Source: Collinsella sp. TM09-10AT
GTDB taxonomy: Bacteria; Actinomycetota; Coriobacteriia; Coriobacteriales; Coriobacteriaceae
Length of the DNA: 64,000 nucleotides
Direction: 5' to 3'
NCBI RefSeq assembly: GCF_003436275.1
Contig: NZ_QSOP01000008.1
Span: forward strand, 1-64,000
Shown one piece after another: positions 33,713 to 43,208 of this stretch; position 1 is the stretch's first letter, and each line of letters starts with the position of its first letter. The notes beneath the pieces were generated by a model. That model was given only the letters and a program-made list of their open reading frames with translations, was not told the DNA's origin and did not search any database. The position numbers were made by a program, and so were the translations under genes.

Positions 33713-34951
33713 ATGACAAAAGACGATAGGCAGGCATTCGAGGTGCCCGATCGACTCTTTGAATACGTGAGGTCGGTCGTCGACAACCGCGCGCTTGCAA
33801 CGGTGCTGCTCTTTTTGCTGAGCCTGCTGCTGATTGGCATCGATAACATCGCTGGAATCTTGGCGGTGCTGCTTGTCGGCTTTTTGCTGATCGATCGATT
33901 TGAAATCGTACGCCGCTGCGTGGTGATTGGCGGTGCCGCGTGGGCCATGACGTTGGCGATTGGCGCCATGGCGCTCGGCGGCATCGAAGGGCCGGTGCTG
34001 TTCGATGCCGGCTTTGTATTCAACATGCTTGGCTTTGTGCTGGCGCTTGCCGTGTGCGTGCTGTTCTTTTGCGGCCGCGCCCTGTACTACCAGGGCTATG
34101 AGCAGGGCGAGCAGCATGCCGATTGTGTGCTGGCCGCTCGTATTCAAGATCGCCTGATCGATCACCCCGACACCTGGGACAACATCGACGGCGACTTCCT
34201 GGAGGTCGAGGGCGCACTCAACCGTGTGCGCGATCGCGAGCGCAAGGTGCAACAGGCCTTGCGTGACGAGTCTCATCGCAAGGACGATCTGGTCACGTAC
34301 TTGGCACATGACCTACGCACCCCGCTTGCCAGTGTGGTGGGCTATCTTTCGCTGCTGCAAGAGGCTCCTGAGCTGCCGGTTGAGCAACGTGCGCACTTTA
34401 CGGGCGTGGCGCTCGACAAGGCGCACCGGCTCGATGCACTCATCGAAGAGTTCTTCGATATCACGCGCTTTGACTTCCACGATATCGTGCTCACGCGCGG
34501 CTATGTTGATCTGGGGTTGCTGCTGGCTCAGGTGGCTGACGAGTTCTATCCCATCCTCAACGAGCAACATAAGGAAGCCCAGGTTGATATTCGCGAGGAC
34601 CTGACGGTGCTCGTGGATGGCGATAAGATGGCCCGCGTGTTTAACAACATCATGAAAAACGCCGTCGCCTATAGCTATGAGGGCTCGACTATCACGATTG
34701 AGGCCAGGCGCCAAGACGATGGCGGCGTGCGCGTGCGCTTTATCAATCAGGGCGATCCTATCCCTGCGGCTAAGCTCAAGGTGATCTTTGAGAAGTTCTA
34801 TCGCCTGGATGCGGCGCGTGCGACCAATCGCGGTGGTGCCGGTTTGGGCCTTGCTATTGCCAAGGAGATCATCGCGGCACACGGCGGTACCGTTGCATGT
34901 GAATCGACGCCCGAACACACGATATTCACCATCGAGCTGCCCGCCGCATAG
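33713..34951 (+). CDS. VanS-like sensor histidine kinase
   Basis: A 412-aa membrane kinase. Four hydrophobic segments in residues about 25-125 form the sensor, with very short loops and no large extracellular domain. The H-box is YLAHDLRTPLASV (H199), the N-box NNIMKNAVAYS and the G-box GGAGLGLAIAKEIIAAHGG. ATG 33713 is eight bases after GGGG; GTG 33707 is less likely. The short-loop sensor fits detection within the membrane, as in intramembrane-sensing kinases. Confidence 0.92.
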   Translation: MTKDDRQAFEVPDRLFEYVRSVVDNRALATVLLFLLSLLLIGIDNIAGILAVLLVGFLLIDRFEIVRRCVVIGGAAWAMTLAIGAMALGGIEGPVLFDAGFVFNMLGFVLALAVCVLFFCGRALYYQGYEQGEQHADCVLAARIQDRLIDHPDTWDNIDGDFLEVEGALNRVRDRERKVQQALRDESHRKDDLVTYLAHDLRTPLASVVGYLSLLQEAPELPVEQRAHFTGVALDKAHRLDALIEEFFDITRFDFHDIVLTRGYVDLGLLLAQVADEFYPILNEQHKEAQVDIREDLTVLVDGDKMARVFNNIMKNAVAYSYEGSTITIEARRQDDGGVRVRFINQGDPIPAAKLKVIFEKFYRLDAARATNRGGAGLGLAIAKEIIAAHGGTVACESTPEHTIFTIELPAA

Positions 34952-34972
34952 CTAGCGTGCCCTTACAAACAC

Positions 34973-35042
34973 TTGACAATGTGCTCACGTGCGTATGAGC
35001 CGCGATTCCTACTATCGATACTGCTGAATTGATATCGATATG
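34973..35042 (+). promoter_or_regulatory. Regulatory region of pstB with two TATCGATA sites
   Basis: TTGACA (34973-34978) is a perfect -35; TATGAG (34994-34999) is a possible -10 with a short 15-bp spacer. TATCGATA occurs at 35013-35020 and again inside ATATCGATAT (35032-35041), just before the ribosome site. No recognisable Pho box is seen. Confidence 0.45.
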
Positions 35043-35054
35043 GAGGTGTGCGGT

Positions 35055-35930
35055 ATGACGGCTGCTGCGGCTGTGGAGCCCACGGAGCTTGAAGAACTCA
35101 TGGAAGCGCAGGCCGAGGCCGCGCATGAGCGCGAGGTTGGGGATGCGACTCGCCCCACGGCAGAGGATCTTGCCGCCTCGCCGACGCGCATCGATGTCGA
35201 GGGCATCGACCTGTTCTATGGCGACCACCATGCGCTCAAGGACGTGAATATCAAGATCCGCGACAAGCAGATCACCTCGTTCATCGGGCCTTCGGGCTGC
35301 GGAAAGTCCACGTTGCTGCGCTGCTTTAACCGCATGAACGACGGCATCAAGGATTGCCGCATCGAGGGCAAGATTGCGCTCGATGGTCAAGATATCCTGG
35401 GCGATTGCGACATCTGCCGTTTGCGCCAGCGCGTGGGCATGGTGTTCCAACGCCCCAACCCATTTCCCATGAGCATCTACGACAACGTCGCCTACGGTCC
35501 TCGCGGTATGGGTGTGCGCGACCGCGCCGTGCTCGATGAGCTGGTCGAGGACTCCCTGCGTCGCGCTGCCCTGTGGGACGAGGTCAAGGACAAGCTCAAA
35601 GAGTCGGGCCTGGGTCTTTCGGGTGGACAGCAGCAGCGCCTGTGCATCGCCCGCGCACTTGCCGTGCAGCCCGACATTCTGCTGATGGACGAGCCGACTT
35701 CGGCACTCGACCCTGTGTCGACGTTGGTGGTGGAGCAGCTGGCCTGCGAGCTCAAGGAGACCTGCACGCTGGTGGTCGTGACGCACAACATGCAGCAGGC
35801 CGCGCGTATTTCCGATTCGGTTGCGTTCTTTTTGCTGGGTGAGCTGGTGGAGCACGCGCCCACCGCGCAACTCTTTAAGAATCCGTCCGATCCGCGCACC
35901 GCGGATTATTTGACGGGGCGTTTTGGCTGA
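35055..35930 (+). CDS. pstB: Phosphate ABC transporter ATP-binding protein
   Basis: A 291-aa ABC ATPase that energises high-affinity phosphate uptake. It has Walker A ([12 protein letters not shown]), the signature [15 protein letters not shown], Walker B ([13 protein letters not shown]) and the usual FNRMND and [14 protein letters not shown] phrases of PstB. An acidic N-terminal extension of about 45 residues precedes the ABC domain. The ATG follows GGAGGT by seven bases. pstS, pstC, pstA and phoU are not adjacent; instead the PhoB/PhoR-like pair follows. Confidence 0.94.
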   Translation: MTAAAAVEPTELEELMEAQAEAAHEREVGDATRPTAEDLAASPTRIDVEGIDLFYGDHHALKDVNIKIRDKQITSFIGPSGCGKSTLLRCFNRMNDGIKDCRIEGKIALDGQDILGDCDICRLRQRVGMVFQRPNPFPMSIYDNVAYGPRGMGVRDRAVLDELVEDSLRRAALWDEVKDKLKESGLGLSGGQQQRLCIARALAVQPDILLMDEPTSALDPVSTLVVEQLACELKETCTLVVVTHNMQQAARISDSVAFFLLGELVEHAPTAQLFKNPSDPRTADYLTGRFG

Positions 35931-35994
35931 CGCTGTCTTTTACAGGTGCCTTTAGGGTTAAGATGCGGTCATATCGGCCGCAAAGGGGTTCAAC

Positions 35995-36723
35995 ATGATC
36001 TATTACGTCGAGGACGATGACAACATCAGGGATTTGACAGTCTACGCGCTGCGCAAGCAGGGAATCGAGGCCGAGGGCTTTTCGTGTGATGGCGAGTTTA
36101 AAGCTGCCGTGGCGCGACGGGTGCCCGATGCTGTGCTGCTCGATATCATGCTGCCCGACACCGATGGCTTGGCGATTATGCGTCGCCTGCGTGCCGATCG
36201 CCTGACGGCGACGGTGCCCATCATGATGCTTACCGCCAAGGACACCGAGCTCGACAAGGTGATGGCGCTCGATGGCGGTGCCGACGATTACCTGACTAAG
36301 CCGTTTTCGCTCATGGAGCTTGCGAGCCGCTGCCGCGCACTGCTGCGTCGCGGCGGCATGGTCAAGCAGGCGAGCGATGTGCTCAGCGTGGGCGACATCG
36401 TGCTTTCGCCTAGCCATCGCGAGGTGACCGTTGCCGGCGAGCCGCTTAAGCTCACCCTGCGCGAGTTCGACCTGCTCGAGTACCTCATGCGCAAGCCCGG
36501 CGTGGTCTTTACCCGCGAGTCGTTGCTGCAGAGCGTGTGGGGCTGGGACTTCGACGGCGGTTCGCGCACCGTTGACGTGCACGTGCAGACGCTTCGCCAA
36601 AAACTGGGCGAGCATGCCAGCGCCATCGAGACCGTGCGCGGCGTGGGTTATCGCCTGGCCGAGCCTTCTGCCGGTGATGGTGCCGAAGGCGACGACACCG
36701 CGGCCACCGCATCGGAGGAGTAA
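35995..36723 (+). CDS. phoB: PhoB-like response regulator
   Basis: A 242-aa OmpR-family regulator: receiver with D7/D8 pocket, phosphoacceptor D50 and K in YLTKPF, then a winged helix ending ETVRGVGYRLAE and an acidic tail. AAAGGGG precedes the ATG. Position after pstB and before a PhoR-like kinase supports a role in phosphate response, though this is by context; WalR-like roles cannot be excluded. Confidence 0.85.
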   Translation: MIYYVEDDDNIRDLTVYALRKQGIEAEGFSCDGEFKAAVARRVPDAVLLDIMLPDTDGLAIMRRLRADRLTATVPIMMLTAKDTELDKVMALDGGADDYLTKPFSLMELASRCRALLRRGGMVKQASDVLSVGDIVLSPSHREVTVAGEPLKLTLREFDLLEYLMRKPGVVFTRESLLQSVWGWDFDGGSRTVDVHVQTLRQKLGEHASAIETVRGVGYRLAEPSAGDGAEGDDTAATASEE

Positions 36724-36726
36724 CCC

Positions 36727-38151
36727 GTGGTCTTCGCCCCCCAGGGAAAACATACGCTGTCGCACCGCGTTTTTGTGACGATCTTTGTCTGCGCCATGGC
36801 GGTTATCGTGGCGTTTACGGTGCTGGGTGCGTTCTTTGTGCAAAACACTTTGGCGGATGCCACGAGTGCCAATCTGGCGCAGGAAACCGAGCTCATTGCT
36901 GCCGCCCTCGACGAGCAGCAGGAGCCCATTCCGTTCTTGCGAAGCCTCGATCGCGAGGATCTTCGTATCACGCTGATCAATAAGGACGGATCTGTTGCCT
37001 ACGACAACGAGGCGTCGCCTTCCACACTGCCCAACCATGGCGATCGCCCCGAGGTCATCGAGGCCTTTGAGAGTGGTTCGGGTTCCGCGGAGCGCGCAAG
37101 CTCTACACTCGACGAGATTATGCTGTATCGCGCCGTCACCCTTGATAACGGCCAGGTCGTTCGCTTGGCGCAGGCCCAGCCTGGCGTTGCGGCGATTTTG
37201 CTGTCGATGCTGGCGCCGATGCTGCTTATCGCAGCAGCGGGTGCAGTACTCTCGTTTTTTATGGCGCGCCGTGAGTCCCGTGCCATCATCGCGCCGTTGC
37301 AAGAGGTGGATTTGGATCACCCACGCCGTAGCTATGAGCACGCCTATGCCGAGATGGTCCCCATGCTTGAGCGCATCGAGTCGCAGCGCCAGGAACTCAA
37401 GCGCCAAATGGCGGTGCTAGCGGACAACGACCGTATGCGCCGCGAGTTCACGGCGAATATCACCCATGAGCTCAAGACGCCGCTTACGGCGATTTCGGGC
37501 TATGCCGAGCTCATCGCAAATGGCATGGTCGAGGGCGAGGACGACCTGCGCAACTTTGGCGGTCGCATCTATCGTGAGGCGGGCCGCTTGGCAGCGCTTG
37601 TCAACGACATCCTTACGCTGTCTAACTTGGACGAGGCCGAACGTGCAACTGAAGGCGAGGCGGTGCCCATTGGGTCCACGGAGCCTATTGAGCTCTCGCG
37701 TGCCATCTACACGGTTGAGCAGCGTCTTGAACAGGTCGCCCGTCAGGCGAATGTGACGATAAGTCATGAGACCAAGCCTGTGGTCATCGAAGGCGTGTCG
37801 CGCTTGATTGATGAGCTCATCTACAATCTGGCAAGCAACGCCATCCGCTACAATCGACCCGGCGGTACGGTTACGCTGCAGTGCGGCACCAACGACGAAG
37901 GCCATCCGTTCCTCGCGATCGCCGATACGGGAATCGGTATCGCGCCTGAAGAACAGGGCAAGGTATTTGAGCGGTTCTATCGCGTGGACAAGAGTAGGTC
38001 CAAGGCACGCGGCGGAACCGGCCTGGGGCTTGCCATTGTCAAGCATGCGGCCCTGTATCATCATGCCACGCTCGATCTATCGAGCGAGTTGGGCGTGGGA
38101 ACCACCATTACGGTGGCGTTTCCCATACAGCAGGACGAGCCATTCGCATAG
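36727..38151 (+). CDS. phoR: PhoR-like sensor histidine kinase
   Basis: A 474-aa kinase with two membrane helices (about 16-38 and 155-178) flanking an extracellular domain of roughly 115 residues that is acidic at its start. The H-box is ITHELKTPLTAI (H247), with NLASNAIRYN, the ADTGIGI motif and the G-box GGTGLGLAIVKH. The GTG start follows GGAGG at the end of the regulator gene, so the two are coupled. Architecture matches PhoR of Gram-positives but without an obvious PAS domain. Confidence 0.85.
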   Translation: MVFAPQGKHTLSHRVFVTIFVCAMAVIVAFTVLGAFFVQNTLADATSANLAQETELIAAALDEQQEPIPFLRSLDREDLRITLINKDGSVAYDNEASPSTLPNHGDRPEVIEAFESGSGSAERASSTLDEIMLYRAVTLDNGQVVRLAQAQPGVAAILLSMLAPMLLIAAAGAVLSFFMARRESRAIIAPLQEVDLDHPRRSYEHAYAEMVPMLERIESQRQELKRQMAVLADNDRMRREFTANITHELKTPLTAISGYAELIANGMVEGEDDLRNFGGRIYREAGRLAALVNDILTLSNLDEAERATEGEAVPIGSTEPIELSRAIYTVEQRLEQVARQANVTISHETKPVVIEGVSRLIDELIYNLASNAIRYNRPGGTVTLQCGTNDEGHPFLAIADTGIGIAPEEQGKVFERFYRVDKSRSKARGGTGLGLAIVKHAALYHHATLDLSSELGVGTTITVAFPIQQDEPFA

Positions 38152-38177
38152 CGATACAACATAGATAATGATGTAGG

Positions 38178-38204
38178 CGCCGCATCGGACTTTCGGGTGC
38201 GGCG
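38178..38204 (+). terminator. Probable terminator of the pstB-phoB-phoR unit
   Basis: CGCCGCA (38178-38184) pairs with TGCGGCG (38198-38204), followed by TTGTTGTG, a weak T tract. Confidence 0.6.
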
Positions 38205-38346
38205 TTGTTGTGCAATTTTACGATTGCTTCCGTCATTTTTACAGGAGAGCCTGTTTCTTATGTATAGAGTTTGGTCTCGGTAAAAAGATGCGATAACATA
38301 CGGACAGTTTTGTCAATCCGAACTGGGGAAATGAAAGGCAAGCTGC

Positions 38347-39003
38347 ATGACCCTTCTCGAACTGTTCCAGCTGCTGAAGAAGCACCTCAAGCTGGTCATC
38401 ACCCTTCCGGTGGTCTGCGCGATCGCCATGGGCATCGTGTCCTTCGTTGCGATGGACAACACCTATACCGCGACGACGAGCATGTACATTCTCGCCAAGA
38501 CCGACGATAGCGGTCAGATGAGCTACAACGATCTCTCGGCGAGCCAGATGCTTTCCAACGATATCGCCACGCTGCTTGATAGCGATAGCGTCAAGAGCGG
38601 CGCCGCCAAAGAACTGGGCCTCACCGATCTGGATGACTACAAGGTGTCTGTTTCCTCCGAGACCACCACGCGTGTCATTACGCTTTCGGTTACCGGCACC
38701 GATGCCAAGGAGACGGCTGAGGTCGCAAAGGCCATGGCCAGCTCGGTGAGTACGGTCGCTCAGAACGTCGGCGCTGCCCAGAGCATCAACGTTATCGACG
38801 AGGCTAAGACCCCCGAAGCCCCCAGTGGCCCCAAGCGCACGCTGTTTATTGCCGTCGCGTTCCTCGCCGGTATCTTTATCGCAGTTGCCTATGTCGTTTT
38901 GGCAGACATGCTCAATACCCGCATTCGCGGTGCCGAAGAGGCAGAAGAGCTCCTAGGTATTCCCGTTGTTGGCCGAATTCCGGCTATGAAAGGTGGTAAA
39001 TAG
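38347..39003 (+). CDS. Wzz/YveK-like tyrosine-kinase modulator
   Basis: A 218-aa membrane protein with two helices (about 19-40 and 163-185) around an extracytoplasmic region of some 120 residues, and a short cytoplasmic tail (ELLGIPVVGRIPAMKGGK). This is the Gram-positive chain-length-determinant/kinase-activator layout, where the tail binds the BY-kinase encoded next. AAAGG precedes the ATG by nine bases. Confidence 0.87.
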   Translation: MTLLELFQLLKKHLKLVITLPVVCAIAMGIVSFVAMDNTYTATTSMYILAKTDDSGQMSYNDLSASQMLSNDIATLLDSDSVKSGAAKELGLTDLDDYKVSVSSETTTRVITLSVTGTDAKETAEVAKAMASSVSTVAQNVGAAQSINVIDEAKTPEAPSGPKRTLFIAVAFLAGIFIAVAYVVLADMLNTRIRGAEEAEELLGIPVVGRIPAMKGGK

Positions 39004-39005
39004 GC

Positions 39006-39743
39006 ATGGCTAAGGCAAAGAACACCGACAAGCTCGTTGTACAGAATGCCGCCAAGACCCTTCTGGCCAACATCCGCTTTGCGAGCGTGGACGACCCCAT
39101 TCGCACCATCACCGTTACCTCCTCGATTCCCAACGAGGGCAAGTCTACGGTTTCCATTAACCTTGCTCAGGCAATTGCCACCAGCGGCAAGAGTGTCCTG
39201 CTGGTCGAGGCTGATATGCGTCGCAGGTCCCTTGCCGATATGCTCGGCGTCCGCTCCCGCGGTGGACTCTATGCAGTCCTGTCCGAGCAGATCTCCATTG
39301 ACCAGGCAATTGTCGAGACGGGTCAGAAGAACTTCTACTTCCTCGATGCCGAGCCGCATATTCCCAATCCTGCCGACATCATCGTCTCCCATCGCTTTTC
39401 CAAGTTGGTCAAGGCACTGTCTGCTAAGTTCCAGTATGTCATCTTCGATGCTCCTCCGGTCGGCACCTTCATCGATGCTGCCGAGATTGCCAGCCTGACC
39501 GACGGTGCGCTTTTTGTCGTGCGTGAGGATTTCACCAAGCGCGAGGAGGCGCTCAACGCCATCGGTCAGCTTAAGAAGTCCGAGAAGGTCAAGCTCATCG
39601 GTACCGTCATGAATTACTGTGAGACCGAGACCAGCGAGTACTACTATTCTTACTACACCAAGGACGGTAAGAAGGTTAAGAAGGGCTCCGACGGTCAGGG
39701 CACTTCCAAAAAGGGCATCTTCACCAACCGAGCAAACGTTTAG
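39006..39743 (+). CDS. Bacterial tyrosine kinase (CpsD/YwqD-like)
   Basis: A 245-aa BY-kinase with Walker A (SSIPNEGKSTVSINLA), Walker A' (VLLVEADMRRRS) and Walker B (YVIFDAPPVG). The C-terminal tyrosine cluster SEYYYSYYTKDGKK is the usual autophosphorylation site. It begins three bases after the modulator stop. In other Gram-positives such kinases control capsule or exopolysaccharide assembly, but no glycosyltransferase genes follow here. Confidence 0.92.
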   Translation: MAKAKNTDKLVVQNAAKTLLANIRFASVDDPIRTITVTSSIPNEGKSTVSINLAQAIATSGKSVLLVEADMRRRSLADMLGVRSRGGLYAVLSEQISIDQAIVETGQKNFYFLDAEPHIPNPADIIVSHRFSKLVKALSAKFQYVIFDAPPVGTFIDAAEIASLTDGALFVVREDFTKREEALNAIGQLKKSEKVKLIGTVMNYCETETSEYYYSYYTKDGKKVKKGSDGQGTSKKGIFTNRANV

Positions 39744-39760
39744 TTGATTAGGGCCGACCT

Positions 39761-40411
39761 ATGCGTGACATTCATTGCCATATCTTGCCGGGTGTAGACG
39801 ACGGCGCCGCCGATCTCGATGAGAGCTTGGCGATGCTCGAGGCTGCCAAGCGGGCCGGTGTAACCAGAATCGTTTGCACTCCTCACTGCCGTGATCCCTA
39901 TTTTGATTACGACAAGATGTGGGATGCCTTTGAGCTGCTGCGCGATAACGCTGACGGTTTTCCGCTCCAGATGGGCTTCGAGGTCAACCATCGAAAGCTC
40001 GTTGAACTTGGTATCGATGCCGCGGAGCACTTGCATTTCGATGGGACCAACGAGTTCCTGCTCGAGCTTTCGACGCATGCCGATGCGTATGCGTTTAGAG
40101 AATACGAGAACACGATTTACGATTTGCAGTGCCGTGGCTACCAGGTGATCATCGCTCATCCTGAGCGCTATCGTGCGGTTCAAAAGGATGTAAGCGTGGC
40201 GGAACGCCTGGTCGATATGGGCTGCAAGCTGCAGGCTTCGGCGGACTTTATTGCCGGCGGTCGCTTTGGTCGCGAGAAAAAGCCGGCACAGCGCCTGTTC
40301 GATCAGAACCTGTACAGCTTCATCGCGAGCGATGCCCATAACGTGGGTCATTACGACTGCCTGGCGAAGGCTCGCGCGAAGTTTAGCGTGCGCGGAGCTC
40401 ATTTTCGCTAA
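39761..40411 (+). CDS. cpsB: PHP-type tyrosine-protein phosphatase (CpsB/YwqE-like)
   Basis: A 216-aa PHP-fold manganese-dependent phosphatase. Metal-binding motifs are DIHCHILPGVDDGA at the start, CTPHC, the EVNH segment, IAHPERY and ASDAHN. It is the natural opponent of the BY-kinase encoded just upstream. The ribosome site is weak, but the ATG fits the family N-terminus. Confidence 0.92.
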   Translation: MRDIHCHILPGVDDGAADLDESLAMLEAAKRAGVTRIVCTPHCRDPYFDYDKMWDAFELLRDNADGFPLQMGFEVNHRKLVELGIDAAEHLHFDGTNEFLLELSTHADAYAFREYENTIYDLQCRGYQVIIAHPERYRAVQKDVSVAERLVDMGCKLQASADFIAGGRFGREKKPAQRLFDQNLYSFIASDAHNVGHYDCLAKARAKFSVRGAHFR

Positions 40412-40450
40412 AATCTGTCCCTAACGTTCTCATTGAATGAAAGGGCAGCC

Positions 40451-40951
40451 ATGGATATCCAACTTAAGACGGGATGCTTTGATGACGCGGCGTTGGTGCG
40501 CCGCGTCGTTTTTATGGACGAGCAGGGCTACGAGAATGAGTTCGACGCTATCGACGAGGACCCGAACTGCATTCATGTGACGCTCTATGTAGACGGCGAG
40601 CTTGCCGGTTGCTCGCGCGTGTTTCCCGAAGAGCTTGAGCGCGCGGCTGATGCGGAAGCCCCGGTGTCGCCGGCGTGCGACTTGGACGAAGGCGTCGCAG
40701 CGGGGGAGACCTACATTATGGGGCGCGTCGCCGTGCTGCCGGCTATGCGTCGTCGTGGTTTGGCGAGTGCGATCGTTGAGGCCAGTGGTGCGTGTGCACG
40801 CGATGCCGGCGCTAAGCTTATTAAGCTGCACGCGCAGGAATACGTGCTGCCACTCTATGCCAAGGCGGGTTACACGCAGATTGCCCCGGTGGACTATGAG
40901 GATGAAGGCCAGCCCCATGCCTGGATGGCTAAGCGCGTAGATGGCAGATAG
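40451..40951 (+). CDS. GNAT-family N-acetyltransferase
   Basis: A 166-aa acetyltransferase of the ElaA/YjcF-like type. The acetyl-CoA-binding region GRVAVLPAMRRRGLASAIVEAS fits the R/Q-x-x-G-x-G/A signature, and KLHAQEYVLPLYAKAGY closes the fold. ATG 40451 is six bases after AAAGGG; an upstream ATG (40433) lacks a ribosome site. Substrate unknown. Confidence 0.86.
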   Translation: MDIQLKTGCFDDAALVRRVVFMDEQGYENEFDAIDEDPNCIHVTLYVDGELAGCSRVFPEELERAADAEAPVSPACDLDEGVAAGETYIMGRVAVLPAMRRRGLASAIVEASGACARDAGAKLIKLHAQEYVLPLYAKAGYTQIAPVDYEDEGQPHAWMAKRVDGR

Positions 40952-41061
40952 GGACGTTCCTTTTCTGCCGGCAGCTGGGGACACTCCTTGGCAATTGGCG
41001 CATTGGAGCGCTCGGACATACAGTTTTTCGATTCCGTATGTATATATGCGCGCTAATGGGT

Positions 41062-41123
41062 TATAAAATCTAAGTCTGAACATAGCAGGTCTGCGATGCG
41101 GCTCGGGCAACCGGGCCGTTTTT
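41062..41123 (+). promoter_or_regulatory. htpG promoter region and leader hairpin with T tract
   Basis: TATAAA (41062-41067) is the likely -10. Downstream, CGGCTCGG (41099-41106) pairs with CCGGGCCG (41111-41118) around a GCAA loop and is followed by TTTTT. This terminator-like hairpin lies inside the leader, 30 bp before the htpG start, and suggests attenuation or a short leader RNA. No CIRCE element is seen. Confidence 0.5.
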
Positions 41124-41153
41124 GCGGACGGGGGTAGCGCGAAAGGACTGCAC

Positions 41154-43178
41154 ATGCGTCAATTTAAGACCGAGAGCAAAAAACTGCTCGACCTCATGAT
41201 CAACTCCATCTACACCAATAAGGAAATCTTCCTGCGCGAGCTTATCTCCAACGCGAGCGATGCCGTCGACAAGCTCAACTTTAAGAGCCTGCAGGATCCG
41301 AGCGTCAAGCTCGACCAGGGCGACCTGGCTATTCGCGTCTCCTTTGATAAAGACGCCCGCACCATTACCATCTCGGATAACGGCATTGGCATGACCGCCG
41401 AGGAGCTCGAGCGCAATCTGGGCACCATCGCCCATTCCGGCTCCGAGGAGTTTAAGACCGAGAACGCCGAGCAACAGGGCTCCGATGTCGACATCATCGG
41501 CCAGTTTGGCGTGGGCTTCTACTCCGCCTTTATGGTCGCCAGCCACGTGAAGGTCGTCAGCCGCGCTTATGGCGAGGACACCGCCCACGTTTGGGAGTCC
41601 GACGGTCTTGAGGGCTACACCATCGAGGATGGCGAGCGTGCTGAGCACGGTACCGATGTCATCCTGACGCTGCGCGAGAACGAGAAGCTCGACGCCGACG
41701 GCGAGGCCGAGACCTACGATCGCTTCCTGACCGAGTGGGGCCTCAAGAGCCTGATTCAGCAGTACAGCAACTATGTGCGCTACCCGATTCAGATGATGGT
41801 GAGCAAGAGCCGCCAGAAACCCAAGCCCGAGGACGCCGGCGACGACTACAAGCCCGAGTACGAGGACTACCGGGAGCTCGAGACCATCAACTCCATGACG
41901 CCGATTTGGAAAAAGCGCAGCTCCGACGTTGAGCAGAAGGATTACAACGAGTTCTACAAGTCCACGTTCCACGACTTTGACGATCCCGCGCGCACTATCA
42001 GCTTCCACGCCGAGGGCACGCTTGAGTACGATGCGCTGCTGTTTGTGCCGGGTCGCGCCCCGTTCGATCTGTACAGCAAGGACTACGAGAAGGGCCTGGC
42101 GCTCTACAGTTCCAACGTGCTGATTATGGAGAAGTGCGACGACCTGCTGCCCGACTACTACAACTTTGTGCGCGGTGTCGTGGACTCTGCCGACGTGACG
42201 CTCAACATCTCGCGTGAGACGCTGCAACAGAACCGTCAGCTCAAGGCCATTGCCAAGCGTGTCGAGAAGAAGATCACTGCCGATCTTGAGGACATGCGCG
42301 ATAACGACCGCGAGGCATACGAGAAGTTCTTTGAGAACTTTGGTCGCGGTCTGAAGTACGGCATCTACTCGAGCTACGGCATGAAGGCCGACGAGCTCGC
42401 CGACCTGTTGCTGTTCTGGTCTGCCAAGGAGCAGAAGATGATCACCCTTGCCGAGTATGCCAAGGGCATGCCCGAGGGCCAGAAGGCAATCTACTATGCC
42501 GCCGGCGATTCACGCGAGCGTCTGGCCAAGATGCCCGTCGTGAAGGGCGTGCTCGACCGCGGCTACGATGTATTGCTGCTGACGCAGGACGTGGATGAGT
42601 TCACCTTCCAGGCCATGCGTGAGTACGTGGCTGCCGATATGCCCAAGGTCTACGAGGATGACGCTGCTCGCGAGGCTGCCGAGAAGGCAGTTGCCGATGG
42701 TGCCGAGCCCGAGGTCGAGGATCGTCACCTGGAGCTTAAGAACGTCGCGACCGGCGATCTTGACATGGCGACCGATGACGAGAAGAAGGAGGCCGAGGAC
42801 GCCACCAAGGAAAACGAGGACCTCTTTAGCGCTATGAAGGAGGCGCTCGGTGACAAGGTCGAGAAAGTTGCCGTCTCCGCGCGCCTGACCGATGCCCCCG
42901 CTTGCATCACCACCGAGGGTCCGCTTTCGCTCGAGATGGAGAAGGTGCTCCAGAAGGGGCCCGAGGGCGCGCCCGACGGCATGCCCAAGAGCCGGCGCGT
43001 GCTCGAGCTCAACGCCAAGCACCCGGTCTTTGACAAGCTTGTCGCTGCCCAGAAGGCAGGTGACGCCGACAAGATCAAGCAGTACTCCGGCCTGCTCTAC
43101 GATCAGGCCCTGCTGGTCGAGGGTATCCTCCCCGAGGACCCCGTGGCCTTCGCCGCGGCTGTTTGCAACTTGATGTAG
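41154..43178 (+). CDS. htpG: Hsp90-family chaperone HtpG
   Basis: A 674-aa ATP-dependent chaperone. The GHKL nucleotide-binding domain shows FLRELISNASDAVDKL, ISDNGIGMT and GQFGVGFYSAFMV; the middle domain (about 240-440) and the C-terminal dimerisation domain follow. A Glu/Asp/Lys-rich segment near residues 520-560 (TDDEKKEAEDATKENEDL) is a charged insert. GAAAGGA precedes the ATG. Confidence 0.97.
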   Translation: MRQFKTESKKLLDLMINSIYTNKEIFLRELISNASDAVDKLNFKSLQDPSVKLDQGDLAIRVSFDKDARTITISDNGIGMTAEELERNLGTIAHSGSEEFKTENAEQQGSDVDIIGQFGVGFYSAFMVASHVKVVSRAYGEDTAHVWESDGLEGYTIEDGERAEHGTDVILTLRENEKLDADGEAETYDRFLTEWGLKSLIQQYSNYVRYPIQMMVSKSRQKPKPEDAGDDYKPEYEDYRELETINSMTPIWKKRSSDVEQKDYNEFYKSTFHDFDDPARTISFHAEGTLEYDALLFVPGRAPFDLYSKDYEKGLALYSSNVLIMEKCDDLLPDYYNFVRGVVDSADVTLNISRETLQQNRQLKAIAKRVEKKITADLEDMRDNDREAYEKFFENFGRGLKYGIYSSYGMKADELADLLLFWSAKEQKMITLAEYAKGMPEGQKAIYYAAGDSRERLAKMPVVKGVLDRGYDVLLLTQDVDEFTFQAMREYVAADMPKVYEDDAAREAAEKAVADGAEPEVEDRHLELKNVATGDLDMATDDEKKEAEDATKENEDLFSAMKEALGDKVEKVAVSARLTDAPACITTEGPLSLEMEKVLQKGPEGAPDGMPKSRRVLELNAKHPVFDKLVAAQKAGDADKIKQYSGLLYDQALLVEGILPEDPVAFAAAVCNLM

Positions 43179-43208
43179 TTCGGGGATACGGCCCCGTAAC
43201 TAGATTAG

